Of a stretch of DNA of 64,000 bases, positions 17,162-26,659 are shown piece after piece; the first letter of the stretch is position 1; each line of letters starts with the position of its first letter. Position numbers and translations under genes: made by a program. This stretch comes from Mycobacterium ostraviense (lineage in GTDB: Bacteria; Actinomycetota; Actinomycetes; Mycobacteriales; Mycobacteriaceae). Under the pieces are notes generated by a model that had not been told where the DNA came from, ran no database searches, and saw only the letters and a list, made by a program, of their open reading frames with translations. The stretch lies in contig NZ_NKRE01000001.1 of the NCBI RefSeq assembly GCF_002705925.1, forward strand, positions 5,307,697 to 5,371,696, in the 5' to 3' direction.

Positions 17162-17325
17162 AATTCGGCCTTCCTCGAAGTTTCCGGTCGCTGATCGGGT
17201 TAGCCGCTGGATCGCGCGGCTAAACCTGCGGAGTTTGCTAGCCGGTCGACCGGCGCGGTCCCGGCATTAGTTCCGGGCGCGGCGGGTACCCGCTGGGATC
17301 ACCCCCGGTGCGAAAGGACCCGTTC

Positions 17326-17790
17326 ATGACAGCGACCCGAGAACTGATCGCGACCCGCGACGTGGCGGCATCCTGCGACGATGTCTGGGGCGTGCTCGCC
17401 GACGGATGGACTTACAGCCAATGGGTGGTGGGCAACAGCCGCACTCGCGCGGTCGACTCACACTGGCCGCAGCCGGGTGCGGCCATCCGGCACTCGATAG
17501 GCATCTGGCCGTTGGTGATCGACGACCAGACAGTGGTCGAGAGCTGCGCACCCGGCCACGAACTCGTCTTGCACGCCGGGCTGGGCTGGTTGGGTGCCGC
17601 CCGGATCACCATGCGGCTGCATGAAATTCCGGCGGGATGCCGGCTCGACATGATCGAGCTGCCGGTACAGGGGCCGATCGGGCTGATGCCTGATCGACTG
17701 GTTCTGGCGGCCATCTATCCACGCAACCGTGAATGCCTGTTGCGGCTGGCGGCCATGGCGGAACGCTTCGAGCCCAGTCAGGTCACATAG
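17326..17790 (+). CDS. SRPBCC-family protein
   Basis: The 154 residues form a START/SRPBCC fold, as suggested by the opening helix-strand pattern (ELIATRDVAASCDDVWGVLADGW), a middle strand with PGHELVLHAGLGWLG, and a C-terminal amphipathic helix (RNRECLLRLAAMAERF). Such proteins bind hydrophobic ligands in a deep cavity. The ATG at 17326 is preceded by GAAAGGA at good spacing, so I prefer it to the upstream GTG 17308. It ends 2 nt before the next ATG, which implies co-translation with the oxidoreductase; the pair may handle one lipid or isoprenoid substrate (inference). Confidence 0.75.
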   Translation: MTATRELIATRDVAASCDDVWGVLADGWTYSQWVVGNSRTRAVDSHWPQPGAAIRHSIGIWPLVIDDQTVVESCAPGHELVLHAGLGWLGAARITMRLHEIPAGCRLDMIELPVQGPIGLMPDRLVLAAIYPRNRECLLRLAAMAERFEPSQVT

Positions 17791-17792
17791 TC

Positions 17793-19391
17793 ATGGCCCA
17801 CGCTTGCGACGCGGTCGACGCCGTCGTTATCGGTGCCGGGCATCACGGGCTGGTCGCCGCCTCGATGCTGGCCGACGCCGGCTGGGACGTGTTGGTCCTG
17901 GAAGCCCAGCCCGAACCGGGTGGCGCGGTGCGCAGTGCGGAGCTGACGCCCGGCTATGTCACCGACCTGTTCAGTTCCTTCTATCCCATGACGATCGCTT
18001 CGCCGGCCATCGCGGCGTTGCAGCTGGAAGACCACGGGCTGCGCTGGTCGCACGCGCCCGCGGTGGTCGGTCATCCGCGCGGTGCGGCCGACGAGGACCC
18101 GCCGGTCCTCTACCGCGACCCGGCTCGCACCGCAGCGGAGTTCGAACGCCGCCAGCCCGGCGACGGCGACAACTGGTGGCGGGTGCTGCGACTGTGGGAA
18201 AAAGTCAAGTCGCCGCTGCTGGACGCGATGTTGTCGCCGTTCCCGCCGCTGGGCCCGATGATCCGGCTGCTGCGCAAGCTCGGTACTGCCGACGCTGTCC
18301 GGCTCGCGCATCTGCTGGTGCAGCCCGCCAACGTCATGGTGGACCGGATGTTCGCCGGTGTGGCGCCGCGGCTTTTGTTGCTGGGCAACGCCATGCACGC
18401 CGACGCGCCGCTGGATGCGCCGGGCAGCGGCGCGTTCGGCTTGCTGATGACGATGCTGGGCCAGGATTGCGGCTGGCCGGTGCCCGTCGGTGGCTCCGGT
18501 CAGCTGACGGCCGCGCTGGTGCGCCGGGCCACCTCGGCGGGTGCGCGAATCGAGTGCCACCAGAACGTTTCTCGCATCCACGTCCGCGGTGGCCGGGCGG
18601 TGTCGGTGACCACCACCGGCGGACGAACGGTTCGGGCGCGACGGGCCGTCGTCGCCGATGTGACGGCGCCGCGCCTGTTTTGCGATATGTTGCCGGCGGA
18701 TGCGGTTCCCGGCGGCTTGCTTCAGGAGATCCAGCACTACGTCTGGGATCCGCCGGTGGTCAAGGTCAACTATGCCCTCAACGGTCCCATCCCGTGGCGA
18801 TCGGAGAGGTTGCGGCAGCCGGGCACCGTCCATCTGGGGGCCGACGGGGACGGGCTGGTGCGCTGGATGGCCGACCTGAACACCCGGGTGGTGCCCGAGC
18901 ATCCGTTCCTGCTGCTGGGCCAAACCACCACGGCCGACCCGACCAGATCGCCCGCCCGAACCGAAAGTGTTTGGGCCTATACGCATCTGCCGCGCAACGT
19001 GGCCGACGACGGTTCAGCGGAGCAACTTGCCCAATCGATCGACCACGTCATCGAAGCCCATGCTCCCGGGTTCGGCGCCCGGGTGCTCGACCGGTTCGTG
19101 CAACGGCCGTCGGATCTGGAAGCCAGTGACGCCAACCTGCATCTCGGTGCGCTCAACGGCGGCACCGCTCAGCTGCAGCAGATGCTGATATTTCGTCCCG
19201 CTCCGGGACTGGGCCGGGCCGAAACCCCTATCGAGGGACTGTATTTGGGTAGCGCGTCGGCTACCCCGGGTGGCTCCGTGCATGGCGCCTGCGGGCGAAA
19301 CGCGGCGCAGGCCGCGCTGGCAGCCGACGGCCCGACCGGCTGGCCGCGGCGCAAGCTGAGCCGCGCGGTGATCTCGCTGCTGACCAGGTAG
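17793..19391 (+). CDS. Phytoene-desaturase-like FAD-dependent oxidoreductase
   Basis: The 532-residue protein opens with a Rossmann FAD motif (VVIGAGHHGLVAASMLADAGWDVLVLE) and the second motif EPGGAVRSAE. It ends with a C-terminal FAD signature (GLYLGSASATPGGSVHGACGRNAA). This is the layout of the CrtI/NAD(P)-binding amine-oxidase-like family. The mycobacterial members of this clade are uncharacterised, and carotenoid genes (crtB, crtY) are not nearby, so phytoene itself is doubtful as substrate. The ATG follows the SRPBCC stop by 2 nt. Confidence 0.8.
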   Translation: MAHACDAVDAVVIGAGHHGLVAASMLADAGWDVLVLEAQPEPGGAVRSAELTPGYVTDLFSSFYPMTIASPAIAALQLEDHGLRWSHAPAVVGHPRGAADEDPPVLYRDPARTAAEFERRQPGDGDNWWRVLRLWEKVKSPLLDAMLSPFPPLGPMIRLLRKLGTADAVRLAHLLVQPANVMVDRMFAGVAPRLLLLGNAMHADAPLDAPGSGAFGLLMTMLGQDCGWPVPVGGSGQLTAALVRRATSAGARIECHQNVSRIHVRGGRAVSVTTTGGRTVRARRAVVADVTAPRLFCDMLPADAVPGGLLQEIQHYVWDPPVVKVNYALNGPIPWRSERLRQPGTVHLGADGDGLVRWMADLNTRVVPEHPFLLLGQTTTADPTRSPARTESVWAYTHLPRNVADDGSAEQLAQSIDHVIEAHAPGFGARVLDRFVQRPSDLEASDANLHLGALNGGTAQLQQMLIFRPAPGLGRAETPIEGLYLGSASATPGGSVHGACGRNAAQAALAADGPTGWPRRKLSRAVISLLTR

Positions 19392-19406
19392 CCGGCCGGC
19401 GGTGTT

Positions 19407-20954
19407 CTAGCCGCTTTCGCAGATGTCCTCGAGCACCGCGACCATGGTCCGGGTCGGCACACCGGTGGCGCCCTTGGGCGTGTAGCCCCACGCGCTGCCG
19501 GTGTTGTAGGCGGGGGCGGCCACGTCGATATGCGCCCAGTCCACCGAGTCGGCGACGAATTCCCGCAGGAACACCCCGGCCACCAGCATGCCGGCGAAAC
19601 GTTGACCACTCACGTTGGCCAGGTCGGCCACCGTGGATTTCAGGTCTTCTTTGAGCTCATCCGGCAGCGGCATGGGCCAGCCGTTTTCGCCGACCCGCTG
19701 CGAGATCGCGGCGACGCGATCGCGGAACTCGTCGCTGCCCATCACGCCGGGGATACGCGCGCCCAGTGCCACCGTCTGCGCACCGGTCAACGTCGACGTC
19801 TCGATCAGGTAGTCCGGGTTGTCCTCGCAAGCCCGAACGATCGCGTCGGCCAGGATCAGCCGGCCCTCGGCGTCGGTGTTGAGCACCTCCACCGTCGTTC
19901 CGCCGTATTGGGTCAGCACGTCGCCGGGACGCTGCGCCGTCGCCGAGGGCATGTTCTCGGCGATCGGCACCGTGGCGATCACGTCGATCGGCAGTTGCAG
20001 CCGCGCGGCCAGCGTGACCGTGGCGATCACCGCGGCGGCCCCGCCCATGTCCGAGGTCATGTGGTGCATCGACGCGGCCGGCTTGATCGAGATCCCGCCG
20101 GTGTCGAAGGTGATTCCCTTACCGACCAACGCGACCTTCTTGGCCCGCTTCGCATTCTTGGCCAGCCGCGACCCCCGATAGACCAGCCGTACCAGGCGCG
20201 GCGGCCGCGACGAGCCCTGACCGACACCGATCACACCGCCGTAACCGGCCTTCTGCAGCGCCTTCTCGTCGAGCACCTCGACCTCGAGTCCGGCTGCCTC
20301 GCCCAAAACCTTTGCCCACCTGGCTAACTCGGCAGGATAAAGGTGGCTCGGCGGCGTGTTCACCAGATCGCGGGCGGTGGCGACGGCGGTCGCCACCGCC
20401 GCGGCGTGCGCGCTGTCCTTCTTGGCGTCCTTGGCGGTGCTCAGCACGGTGATCTTGCGCAGCCCTTCGTCTTTCGGCGCGGTCTTGGCGCTGCGGAAAG
20501 CGGTGAACCGGTAGCTGCCCAGGATCAGCCCTTCGACGGTGGCCGAGCAGACACCTTCGCCGGGCAACTCGGCCAGCGTGGTGATCACCGCCTTCGTGCT
20601 GCCCAGCGACCGCGCGGCCACCCCGGCGGCGCGGCGAATGGTGTCCGACGGCCATTCCGGCCGCGGCTTGCCCAGGCCGACCGTCAACACACTGCCCACC
20701 GGCAGCGACGGCACAACCAGCTGGTGCACCTGCTCGCCGGCGCCCGTGGCCTGCAGTGCCCGCAGGCCGGCTTCGATCTCGGCGACCGCGTCGGCGCCTA
20801 GGAACGGTTCGGCGACGGCCACGAGCGCTCCTGGCGTCTCGTCGTCACCGGTCGAGACGACCGGCACGATCAGTACTGCAGAACCCGCACCGCGCTTCGG
20901 CAGTGACGTGGCAACGTTGACGGCGGGGCTGTGGTAACCCGGTTCGGTGGTCAC
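19407..20954 (-). CDS. pepB: Leucyl aminopeptidase (M17)
   Basis: This cytosolic metallo-aminopeptidase matches PepB in length (515 residues). The M17 di-zinc site is visible: the lysine in KGITFDTGGISIKP, MTSDMGGAA, and the diagnostic NTDAEGRL. The N-terminal half is the variable domain. I chose GTG 20954 (VTTEPGYHS), which reproduces the remembered M. tuberculosis N-terminus; a TTG two codons upstream is possible. It starts 6 nt after the adenylate cyclase stop, so the two are probably one transcript. Confidence 0.95.
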   Translation of the reverse strand: MTTEPGYHSPAVNVATSLPKRGAGSAVLIVPVVSTGDDETPGALVAVAEPFLGADAVAEIEAGLRALQATGAGEQVHQLVVPSLPVGSVLTVGLGKPRPEWPSDTIRRAAGVAARSLGSTKAVITTLAELPGEGVCSATVEGLILGSYRFTAFRSAKTAPKDEGLRKITVLSTAKDAKKDSAHAAAVATAVATARDLVNTPPSHLYPAELARWAKVLGEAAGLEVEVLDEKALQKAGYGGVIGVGQGSSRPPRLVRLVYRGSRLAKNAKRAKKVALVGKGITFDTGGISIKPAASMHHMTSDMGGAAAVIATVTLAARLQLPIDVIATVPIAENMPSATAQRPGDVLTQYGGTTVEVLNTDAEGRLILADAIVRACEDNPDYLIETSTLTGAQTVALGARIPGVMGSDEFRDRVAAISQRVGENGWPMPLPDELKEDLKSTVADLANVSGQRFAGMLVAGVFLREFVADSVDWAHIDVAAPAYNTGSAWGYTPKGATGVPTRTMVAVLEDICESG

Positions 20955-20960
20955 GCGCAA

Positions 20961-22106
20961 TTACCCTACGGGACTTGGCCCGTCGGCGTCGTGGGCACGC
21001 AGCTCGAAGGCCGTCACCGGGGCGTCGAAACCCTTCAGCGTCAACGGGCCGTGCGCGGTCGCAGGCCAATCCGGCAGTTTGTCATGGAGCTCGCTCGCGG
21101 CCAGGATTTGTCCCGGTGCCGCGACGGCCACGAGTCGCGCGGCGAGGTTGACCGGGCTGCCGAAGTAGTCGCCGTTGATGGCTAACACGGTGCCGTAAGC
21201 AAGCCCGGCACGCACCTGCAGGTCGGTCTCGCGCGCCCGCGGATGGTCGACCAGATCAACCGCCGCCCGCACCAACCGCTCGGGTGTCGGGCTCACCCAC
21301 ATGACCGCGTCGCCGATGAACTTCACCAGCCGGCCACCGTCGGCATGCACCACGTCGGCGACGGTGGCGCCGAACTCGGTGAGCAAATCCTGCAGCTGCG
21401 CGGGTGTGAGCATCTGGGTCAGCGCGGTGAAGCTGGACAGATCCGCAAAACCGATGCCGCAGGTGACGCTGGCCGACGTGTCCTGCACGACACCTTCGAA
21501 ATACGTGCGGGCACTGGTCAGATGATGCCGGTGAACGACGTCGATCAAGTTCCCGATCCGGGGGACGAACTCGGCGATGGCCCGGTACGCCTGGGCGGTG
21601 GCGAGCTCGTCATGGGTGTGGGTCATCTGGATGTCCGGCATCCCGGCGCGGATCATCGTCGACTCGGCTTCGGCGAGCCGGGCCATCGCGGTGCCGATCA
21701 CTCGCAACAGTCCGTACGCCCCGTCCTGGCCCACTACCGCTTTCAGCCCGACCCAGGTCGCCAGCGCGTCGACGTCGGCCTGGCTCAGCGCCGGAACGTC
21801 GGGGCCGGCGACGGTAAGGCCGAGTAGGGCCCAGGCGCGGGCGACCTCCTCGGCGGACAACCCGAGTTCGTCGGCCGCCGACTGCACGGTGTGGATGGGT
21901 GGCCCCGACCATTGCAGGACATCACCGGCAAGACCGAACAGCCGGCCGCGGCGCTCGGCTTCGGCCATTTCGGCGACGGTGAAGCCCAGTCCGTCCAAGT
22001 ACTTGATCAGGTCGGCGCGCCCGCGTGGATCAGCGACTCCGGCAGCTTCCAGCGCTTCGAAGTCGAGGAAGTTCAGCGAATCGGGAGAGTCGAAGGAGTC
22101 GGACAC
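20961..22106 (-). CDS. Class III adenylate cyclase with N-terminal regulatory domain
   Basis: This corresponds to Rv2212. Residues 1-190 form an all-helical regulatory domain (the Rv2212/Rv1264-type autoinhibitory module). The cyclase domain begins at about 215 with GFADLSSFTALTQML, carrying the first metal aspartate, then ADGGRLVKFIGDAVMW with the second, and GDYFGSPVNLAARL with the catalytic Asn/Arg helix. The product is cAMP. Rv2212 is reported to respond to pH and fatty acids. The start is GTG. It is divergent from gcvT, with only 45 nt between starts. Confidence 0.93.
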   Translation of the reverse strand: MSDSFDSPDSLNFLDFEALEAAGVADPRGRADLIKYLDGLGFTVAEMAEAERRGRLFGLAGDVLQWSGPPIHTVQSAADELGLSAEEVARAWALLGLTVAGPDVPALSQADVDALATWVGLKAVVGQDGAYGLLRVIGTAMARLAEAESTMIRAGMPDIQMTHTHDELATAQAYRAIAEFVPRIGNLIDVVHRHHLTSARTYFEGVVQDTSASVTCGIGFADLSSFTALTQMLTPAQLQDLLTEFGATVADVVHADGGRLVKFIGDAVMWVSPTPERLVRAAVDLVDHPRARETDLQVRAGLAYGTVLAINGDYFGSPVNLAARLVAVAAPGQILAASELHDKLPDWPATAHGPLTLKGFDAPVTAFELRAHDADGPSPVG

Positions 22107-22151
22107 CTACCCAAGTGTGCCAGCAGCCGACGCGGATTAGGGTGTGTCGTC

Positions 22152-23249
22152 GTGACCGATGAGCTGCAGCATGGACCCCTGGAAGACCGGCACCGCGCAC
22201 TGGGCGCCAGTTTCGCCGAGTTCGGCGGCTGGCTGATGCCGGTGTCGTATGCCGGGACGGTCGGCGAGCACACCGCCACCCGCACCGCCGTCGGACTGTT
22301 CGACGTCAGCCACCTCGGCAAAGCGCTGGTTCGGGGACCGGGTGCCGCGGAGTTCGTCAACTCCGCGCTGACCAACGACCTGCACCGCATCGGCCCCGGT
22401 AAGGCGCAATACACGTTGTGCTGCAACGAATCCGGTGGCGTCATCGACGACTTGATCGCCTATTACGTCGACGACGACGAGATCTTCCTGGTGCCCAACG
22501 CCGCCAACACCGCCGCGGTTGTCAGCGCATTGCAGGCGGCCGCCCCGGGCGATCTGGCGATCACCAACCTGCATCGCAGCTACGCCGTGTTGGCGGTGCA
22601 GGGCCCGCGCTCGACCGACGTGCTCACCGCGTTGGGCCTACCGACCGACATGGATTACATGGGTTATGCCGATTCGGCGTATTGCGGAGTTCCGGTGCGG
22701 GTGTGCCGCACCGGGTACACCGGCGAGCACGGCTACGAACTGGTGCCGCCCTGGGAGGCTGCCGGTGTGGTGTTCGACGCCCTGGTGGACGCGGTGTCCG
22801 GCGCGGGCGGCCAGCCCGCCGGTCTGGGAGCTCGCGACACGCTGCGCACCGAGATGGGTTATCCGCTGCACGGGCACGAGCTTTCGCCCGATATTTCGCC
22901 GTTGCAGGCTCGCTGCGGCTGGGCGATCGGCTGGAAAAAGGATGCGTTCTTCGGCCGTGACGCGCTGCTGGCGGAGAAGGCGGCGGGGCCGCGGCGGCTG
23001 TTGCGGGGACTGCGGATGGTCGGCCGCGGCGTGTTGCGTCCGGGCCTGACGGTGCTGGTCGGGGATACTGCGGTCGGGGTCACCACGTCGGGAACGTTTT
23101 CGCCCACATTGCAGGCCGGCATCGCGCTGGCGCTGATCGATACCGATGCGGAAGTGCCCGACGGTGAGCACGTCACCGTCGACGTTCGCGGGCGCGCGGT
23201 CGACTGCGCCGTAGTGTCCCCGCCGTTCGTCGAGGCGAAAACGCGTTAG
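22152..23249 (+). CDS. gcvT: Aminomethyltransferase (glycine cleavage T protein)
   Basis: GcvT transfers the methylene group from GcvH-bound aminomethyl-lipoate to tetrahydrofolate, releasing ammonia. The sequence has the folate-binding fold signatures: AEFGGWLMPVSYAG, GLFDVSHLGKALVRGPGA with the catalytic Asp region, CRTGYTGEHGYEL, LGARDTLRTEMGYPLHGHEL and VGVTTSGTFSPTL. Length is 365, slightly shorter at the N-terminus than the M. tuberculosis protein. GTG 22152 is the only start codon near the conserved HGPLEDRHRALGA. No glycine riboswitch is visible in the short leader. The lipoate genes upstream serve the same complex. Confidence 0.95.
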   Translation: MTDELQHGPLEDRHRALGASFAEFGGWLMPVSYAGTVGEHTATRTAVGLFDVSHLGKALVRGPGAAEFVNSALTNDLHRIGPGKAQYTLCCNESGGVIDDLIAYYVDDDEIFLVPNAANTAAVVSALQAAAPGDLAITNLHRSYAVLAVQGPRSTDVLTALGLPTDMDYMGYADSAYCGVPVRVCRTGYTGEHGYELVPPWEAAGVVFDALVDAVSGAGGQPAGLGARDTLRTEMGYPLHGHELSPDISPLQARCGWAIGWKKDAFFGRDALLAEKAAGPRRLLRGLRMVGRGVLRPGLTVLVGDTAVGVTTSGTFSPTLQAGIALALIDTDAEVPDGEHVTVDVRGRAVDCAVVSPPFVEAKTR

Positions 23250-23299
23250 CGACCCACTCGCGTGCGGAAAACCCTTCGTACACCGATAGAATCGGCGCC

Positions 23300-24406
23300 A
23301 TGACCAGCGGGTCCCTGCAGTTCACGGTTACGCGCGCGGCCAGTCCGGCAAGCGATGCCCAACGCGTAGCGATCCTGCAGGACCCCGGTTTCGGCAAGTA
23401 CCACACCGATCACATGGTCTCGATCAACTACACCGAGGGCACGGGCTGGCACAACGCGCGGGTCATCGGCTATGGCCCGATCGAACTGGACCCCTCGGCG
23501 ATCGTGCTGCACTACGCGCAAGAGGTGTTCGAGGGCCTCAAGGCTTACCGCTGGACAGACGGCTCGATCGTGTCGTTTCGGGCCGAGGCCAACGCCGCGC
23601 GATTGCGGTCCTCGGCGCGACGGCTGGCGATCCCGGAATTGCCCGACGAGCTGTTCATCGAATCGCTGTGCCAGCTGATCGCCGTCGACAACGCCTGGGT
23701 TCCGCAGGCCGGCGGCGAGGAGGCGTTGTATCTGCGGCCGTTCATCATCGCCACCGAGCCCGGCTTGGGCGTACGGCCGGCCAAGGAATACCGCTACCTG
23801 CTGATCGCCTCGCCGGCGGGTGCCTACTTCAAGGGCGGCGTCAATCCCGTCAGCGTCTGGGTGTCAACAGAATACGTGCGAGCCAGCCCCGGCGGCACCG
23901 GCGCGGCCAAGTGCGGCGGCAATTACGCCGCTTCGCTGCTGGCTCAGGCCGAAGCCGTCGACAACGGTTGCGACCAGGTGGTGTGGCTGGACGCGGTCGA
24001 ACGCCGCTATGTCGAAGAGATGGGCGGGATGAACATTTTCTTCGTGTTCGGCAGCGGCGGATCGGCCAGGCTGGTCACCCCGGAGCTGTCCGGCTCGCTG
24101 CTGCCCGGCATCACCCGGGATTCGTTGCTGCACTTGGCGACTGATGCCGGCGTGACGGTCGAGGAGCGCAAGATCGATATCGCCGAGTGGCAGAAGAAGG
24201 CCGCGGTCGGCGAGATCACCGAGGTGTTCGCGTGTGGTACCGCCGCCGTGATCACCCCGGTGTCGCGGGTGAAGTACGGCGACGTCGAGTTCACTATCGC
24301 CGATGGCCAGCCCGGTGAGCTGACCATGGCATTGCGTGACACGTTGACCGGGATTCAGCGGGGCACCTTCGCCGACACCCGCGGGTGGATGTCGCGCTTG
24401 GGTTAG
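23300..24406 (+). CDS. ilvE: Branched-chain amino acid aminotransferase
   Basis: This PLP enzyme (fold type IV) performs the last step of Leu, Ile and Val synthesis. The 368 residues match IlvE. The PLP lysine is K204 in GTGAAKCGGNYAAS, and the class IV signature continues through VEEMGGMNIFFVF. The substrate-entry FEGLKAYRW is present. The start is ATG. It follows gcvT by 50 nt on the same strand. The TAG stop overlaps the TAA stop of the convergent transporter (TTAG, 24403-24406). Confidence 0.97.
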   Translation: MTSGSLQFTVTRAASPASDAQRVAILQDPGFGKYHTDHMVSINYTEGTGWHNARVIGYGPIELDPSAIVLHYAQEVFEGLKAYRWTDGSIVSFRAEANAARLRSSARRLAIPELPDELFIESLCQLIAVDNAWVPQAGGEEALYLRPFIIATEPGLGVRPAKEYRYLLIASPAGAYFKGGVNPVSVWVSTEYVRASPGGTGAAKCGGNYAASLLAQAEAVDNGCDQVVWLDAVERRYVEEMGGMNIFFVFGSGGSARLVTPELSGSLLPGITRDSLLHLATDAGVTVEERKIDIAEWQKKAAVGEITEVFACGTAAVITPVSRVKYGDVEFTIADGQPGELTMALRDTLTGIQRGTFADTRGWMSRLG

Positions 24407-25812
24407 CTGGCGGCGGCGACGGCGGCCCTGGCCGGCCGTATTGGCTCGTGTTGCCAGCAGCCCGAGGTCCGTGAAGTCTGCCGGCGGCGGGCAGAGCCGT
24501 CGCAATCTGCGAGTAGGACCAGCCGCGGTACGCCGGCCTGCGGTCGCGGTGCTCGATCGTGCGCCCGGTCGTCCATTGGCCCGGGTGCCCGGACGGCCGC
24601 GAAAGCGGCAACCAGGGACAGCGCCAGCACAACGACGACCGGCCAGACGGTGGCGTGCTTTTGGGCGATCATGCCGAGGACACTGCCCACCAGGGTGAAC
24701 GTAATCGCGAGCAACGTCGCCCCGAAGCCGATCAGTGTCGCGCGGTGCTGCTCGGCGGCGAACACACTGATCCAGGAAACCGACGCGGCGGATACGGGTT
24801 GGGCGGCCAGCGTCGCCAACAGGAAAACCGTGCCGTACGCCCACAGGTGGTACCACTGGCCGGACAACTCCGCCACGATGCACACCAGGGCTGCGGCCGT
24901 GCTGCACAGCGCGCTGCCCAGCAGCATGCCGCGCACTCCGAACCGCCGGTAGATCTTGCGCCAGAACGCCGAACCGACGACCAGTCCGACGCTGGACAGG
25001 ACCACCAGCACATGCAAACTGCCCATCTTCTTTGCGGCGCGCAGGCTGTAGAAGGTGGTTCCCAGACAGATCGGGGCGAACAACAGATACGTCATCGCGT
25101 ACCGGCGAAACCACGGTTGGGCCTGGGCGACCGCGAAACCCTGTCGATAGATTTCCCGAAGCGGCGGGCGGGTGGTGGTGGACGCGGACCGCATGGGACC
25201 CACGAGCAGCGCAGCGACGCCGGAAGCGATCAGCGCCAGGGCGCCCAGCCACAGCAGATCGCGGTAGTGGGCTATTTGATCACCGCTGGCCAGCATGGGC
25301 GCGATCAGCAGCATGACGCCGGTGGCCAGCGTCGATCCCGCGGCACCTTGAGTCAGGAACAGTTCGCCGCGGTGTCGTGCGGGCAGCTTGCTGGAGACCA
25401 TGTCGGTATAGGCGACAGTGGCCACCGCGATGACAACTCCGGCGGCAGCTGTGGTCAGCAGAAACACCGCCGCGGCGTAGACGCCGGTCCATGGGATTAC
25501 CGCATCCCAGATCAGCAGCGCAGCCACCGTCGCCGCGGTCGCCGCAAGCAGCAGGTGGCGCATCCGGCCGGCTCGCTGCAGGATCGCCGGCGACGCCGAA
25601 TTTCCCATGATCAAGCCGATGCTGTACGCCGGAAACAGCAGCCCGGCCGCCCAGGTGATGCCCTGATGTGCGCAGATGAAGGGCAGCACCACGGCGCTGT
25701 TGCTGAGCTGCATTCCGGTGGTGTAGAAAGTGCCCTGGGTCACCAATCGCCCGAACGGGCTGGTCCGCGCCGAGGCGGCAGCAACCGGCCTGGTCGACGG
25801 TGATAACGGCAT
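24403..25812 (-). CDS. Major facilitator superfamily transporter
   Basis: This is a 12-helix type membrane protein equivalent to Rv2209. The loop after helix 2 has NSASPAILQRAGRMRH and the second half repeats with WRKIYRRFGVRG, both resembling MFS signature loops. The hydrophobic core ends near residue 415 and a basic, low-complexity tail follows. I put the start at ATG 25812 (MPLSPSTRPVAA), 469 residues. The remembered M. tuberculosis protein is about 512, so an upstream start to 25953 cannot be excluded. The substrate is unknown. Confidence 0.85.
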   Translation of the reverse strand: MPLSPSTRPVAAASARTSPFGRLVTQGTFYTTGMQLSNSAVVLPFICAHQGITWAAGLLFPAYSIGLIMGNSASPAILQRAGRMRHLLLAATAATVAALLIWDAVIPWTGVYAAAVFLLTTAAAGVVIAVATVAYTDMVSSKLPARHRGELFLTQGAAGSTLATGVMLLIAPMLASGDQIAHYRDLLWLGALALIASGVAALLVGPMRSASTTTRPPLREIYRQGFAVAQAQPWFRRYAMTYLLFAPICLGTTFYSLRAAKKMGSLHVLVVLSSVGLVVGSAFWRKIYRRFGVRGMLLGSALCSTAAALVCIVAELSGQWYHLWAYGTVFLLATLAAQPVSAASVSWISVFAAEQHRATLIGFGATLLAITFTLVGSVLGMIAQKHATVWPVVVVLALSLVAAFAAVRAPGPMDDRAHDRAPRPQAGVPRLVLLADCDGSARRRQTSRTSGCWQHEPIRPARAAVAAAS

Positions 25813-25918
25813 GCCTGAAGACGTTAAGGGCGCTGAACGGCCAAAACAATCCTCCGATCGGCCACAATCAGGGGAAACGCTTGTCCACCGATTGGGGGAA
25901 CGGCGATGTCGCGAAGGA

Positions 25919-26659
25919 CTAGAAGCGGGCCAGTGCCGCCAGCAGTAGCGCACTGACCGTCGTCGTCAGTTCGATCGCCGCGCCGATCACGTCACCGGTG
26001 ACACCACCGAACCGGCGCACGCAGTGCGCGACCAGGACGGCCCCGCACAACACCGCCACCAGTACCGCAACCGGCCCGTGCCATGGCCGTGGGCCCGCCG
26101 GCAGCGAAGCCGCGACCAGCACAGCGAGCCACGCCGCTACCACGGCCGCCGGCTGGGAATCGGCGACGCGCGCACCCAGGACGCTGCCTTTGGCGGCCGG
26201 CACCGACCGGCGACAGGCCAGCACCGCGGTGATCCGGCCGGCGAAGACTGCCACGGTGACACCGGCGGCGCCCAGCGCCGGGAAGGCCAGCCCTTGCAGC
26301 GTGATGACCAGGACGACGGCCGTCACCCCGAATGGCCCCGAAGACCCGTCGCGCATCACGGCAAGGGCGCGCTGCGCCGGGCCGTAGCAGCCCAGACCGT
26401 CGGCCGTATCGGCAACGCCGTCGATGTGCAGGCCGCGGGTTGCGGCCAGCAACACCGTCACCGCGAGCAACCCGGACAACGGGCTGGACGGCCCGAACAC
26501 CACTGCGCCGGCCCAGGTGACAGCGGCGGCCAGGCCGCCCAGCGCCGCGCCGACCACCGGTAGCGCCGTCATCGCGCCGCGTCCCATCGGATCGGCCCGG
26601 GAACTCGGCACGCGCATCACCGTGCCGAAGGCGAAAGCTGTTGCCAGGGAACGGATCAC
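25919..26659 (-). CDS. cobS: Adenosylcobinamide-GDP ribazoletransferase
   Basis: CobS joins adenosylcobinamide-GDP and alpha-ribazole in the last part of B12 synthesis and nucleotide-loop assembly. It is an integral membrane enzyme. The family motif TRGLHIDGVADTADGLG with its Asp residues is clear, followed by MRDGSSGPFG and the C-terminal FGGVTGDVIGA. Length is 246, as expected. GTG 26659 overlaps the cobT stop as GTGA, and the frame above it overlaps cobT. It is the third gene of a cobU-cobT-cobS operon. Confidence 0.95.
   Translation of the reverse strand: MIRSLATAFAFGTVMRVPSSRADPMGRGAMTALPVVGAALGGLAAAVTWAGAVVFGPSSPLSGLLAVTVLLAATRGLHIDGVADTADGLGCYGPAQRALAVMRDGSSGPFGVTAVVLVITLQGLAFPALGAAGVTVAVFAGRITAVLACRRSVPAAKGSVLGARVADSQPAAVVAAWLAVLVAASLPAGPRPWHGPVAVLVAVLCGAVLVAHCVRRFGGVTGDVIGAAIELTTTVSALLLAALARF

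Noticed and set aside
22107..22151. A glycine riboswitch before gcvT
   Set aside because: Only 45 nt separate the divergent starts, which is too short for the aptamer.
23864..25252. A 462-codon minus-strand frame across ilvE and the MFS gene
   Set aside because: It is a shadow frame of two well-identified genes, with low-complexity Arg/Gly/Pro sequence.
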